Both the position numbers and the translations under genes were made by a program. Shown piece by piece: positions 5,216-5,431 of a stretch of 5,431 nucleotides of DNA. The notes beneath the pieces were generated by a model, which was given only the letters and a program-made list of their open reading frames with translations, made no database searches and was not told where the DNA came from. The DNA is taken from the NCBI GenBank assembly GCA_902475515.1, contig CABSAB010000123.1:1-5431 (forward strand), given 5' to 3'. This stretch comes from an uncultured Eubacteriales bacterium. Lineage in GTDB: Bacteria > Bacillota > Clostridia > Oscillospirales > Oscillospiraceae. Within the stretch, counting starts at the first letter, position 1, and the number at the start of each line of letters is the position of its first letter.

Positions 5216-5431
5216 TTGGCAAAAGCAATTCGTGAAATTTATGGCGAGACCCTGGCAAAGCTGGGGAACACCATGGAAAATCTGGTGGTCCTGGACGCGG
5301 ATGTGGCCGGCTCCACCAAGTCTGCCCTGTTCCAGGCGGCACACCCGGAGCGCTTTTTTGACATAGGCATTGCGGAATCCAACATGGCCGCCACGGCGGC
5401 AGGCCTTGCCACCACCGGCTATGTGCCCTTT
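5216..5431 (+). CDS. Transketolase, C-terminal (pyrimidine-binding) subunit, 3' truncated by window edge
   Basis: The first 72 residues are visible, and the frame is open to the end of the window. The N-terminus AKAIREIYGETLAKLG, the stretch NLVVLDADVAGSTKS and FFDIGIAESNM (48-57) are typical of the second half of transketolase. The conserved Glu54 in GIAE normally activates the aminopyrimidine of thiamine diphosphate bound in the partner subunit. The start is TTG 5216, three bases after the upstream stop, chosen because GGAGGT at 5203-5208 is perfectly spaced and homology begins there. The next in-frame ATG (5273) would remove conserved residues. It forms the alpha2beta2-type enzyme with the preceding gene product. 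The C-terminal domain and any later genes are outside the window. Confidence 0.92.
   Translation, partial: MAKAIREIYGETLAKLGNTMENLVVLDADVAGSTKSALFQAAHPERFFDIGIAESNMAATAAGLATTGYVPF

Overview
The window looks like a chromosomal piece of a moderately GC-rich Gram-positive anaerobe. The most likely source is a Bacillota (Clostridia) lineage of the Oscillospiraceae type. This rests on GC-biased codons with AT-rich promoters, strong GGAGG-type ribosome binding sites, a TTG start, tight same-strand operons and a transketolase split into two subunits. The placement is an inference; no 16S or other marker is present. All genes lie on the + strand and I saw no convincing minus-strand gene, RNA gene, CRISPR array or insertion sequence.

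Layout. (1) 1-356 is the 3' end of a CocE/NonD-type hydrolase gene, followed by a GC-rich hairpin at 413-446. (2) A near-consensus promoter (504-531) drives a FadR-type GntR regulator (572-1273). The regulator overlaps a glycerate 2-kinase gene (1270-2409) by 4 bp. (3) A second promoter region (2469-2500) precedes four genes: a sugar-phosphate isomerase/epimerase-like TIM-barrel gene (2551-3374, broken), a D-2-hydroxyacid dehydrogenase of the hydroxypyruvate reductase type (3388-4353), and the N-terminal (4388-5212) and C-terminal (5216 to beyond the window) subunits of a transketolase.

How the genes fit together. A hydroxypyruvate reductase and a glycerate kinase would convert hydroxypyruvate to glycerate and then to 2-phosphoglycerate, feeding lower glycolysis. 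The split transketolase and the isomerase/epimerase suggest that a pentose-like or branched sugar enters the same module. The actual substrate cannot be read from the window. Three related 14-bp elements (542-555, 2429-2442 and 2502-2515, the last on the minus strand) sit in the two promoter regions. They fit autoregulation and co-regulation of both units by the GntR protein.

The most striking anomaly is in the isomerase gene. An exact 34-bp stretch (3115-3148) reappears inverted 25 bp downstream (3174-3207). It replaces part of the gene, shifts the frame and produces an early stop at 3229-3231. The original C-terminal coding sequence continues out of frame to 3374. This is the signature of a template-switch event, either a real mutation or an amplification/assembly chimera. 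I do not see a clearly new defence or mobile system here.
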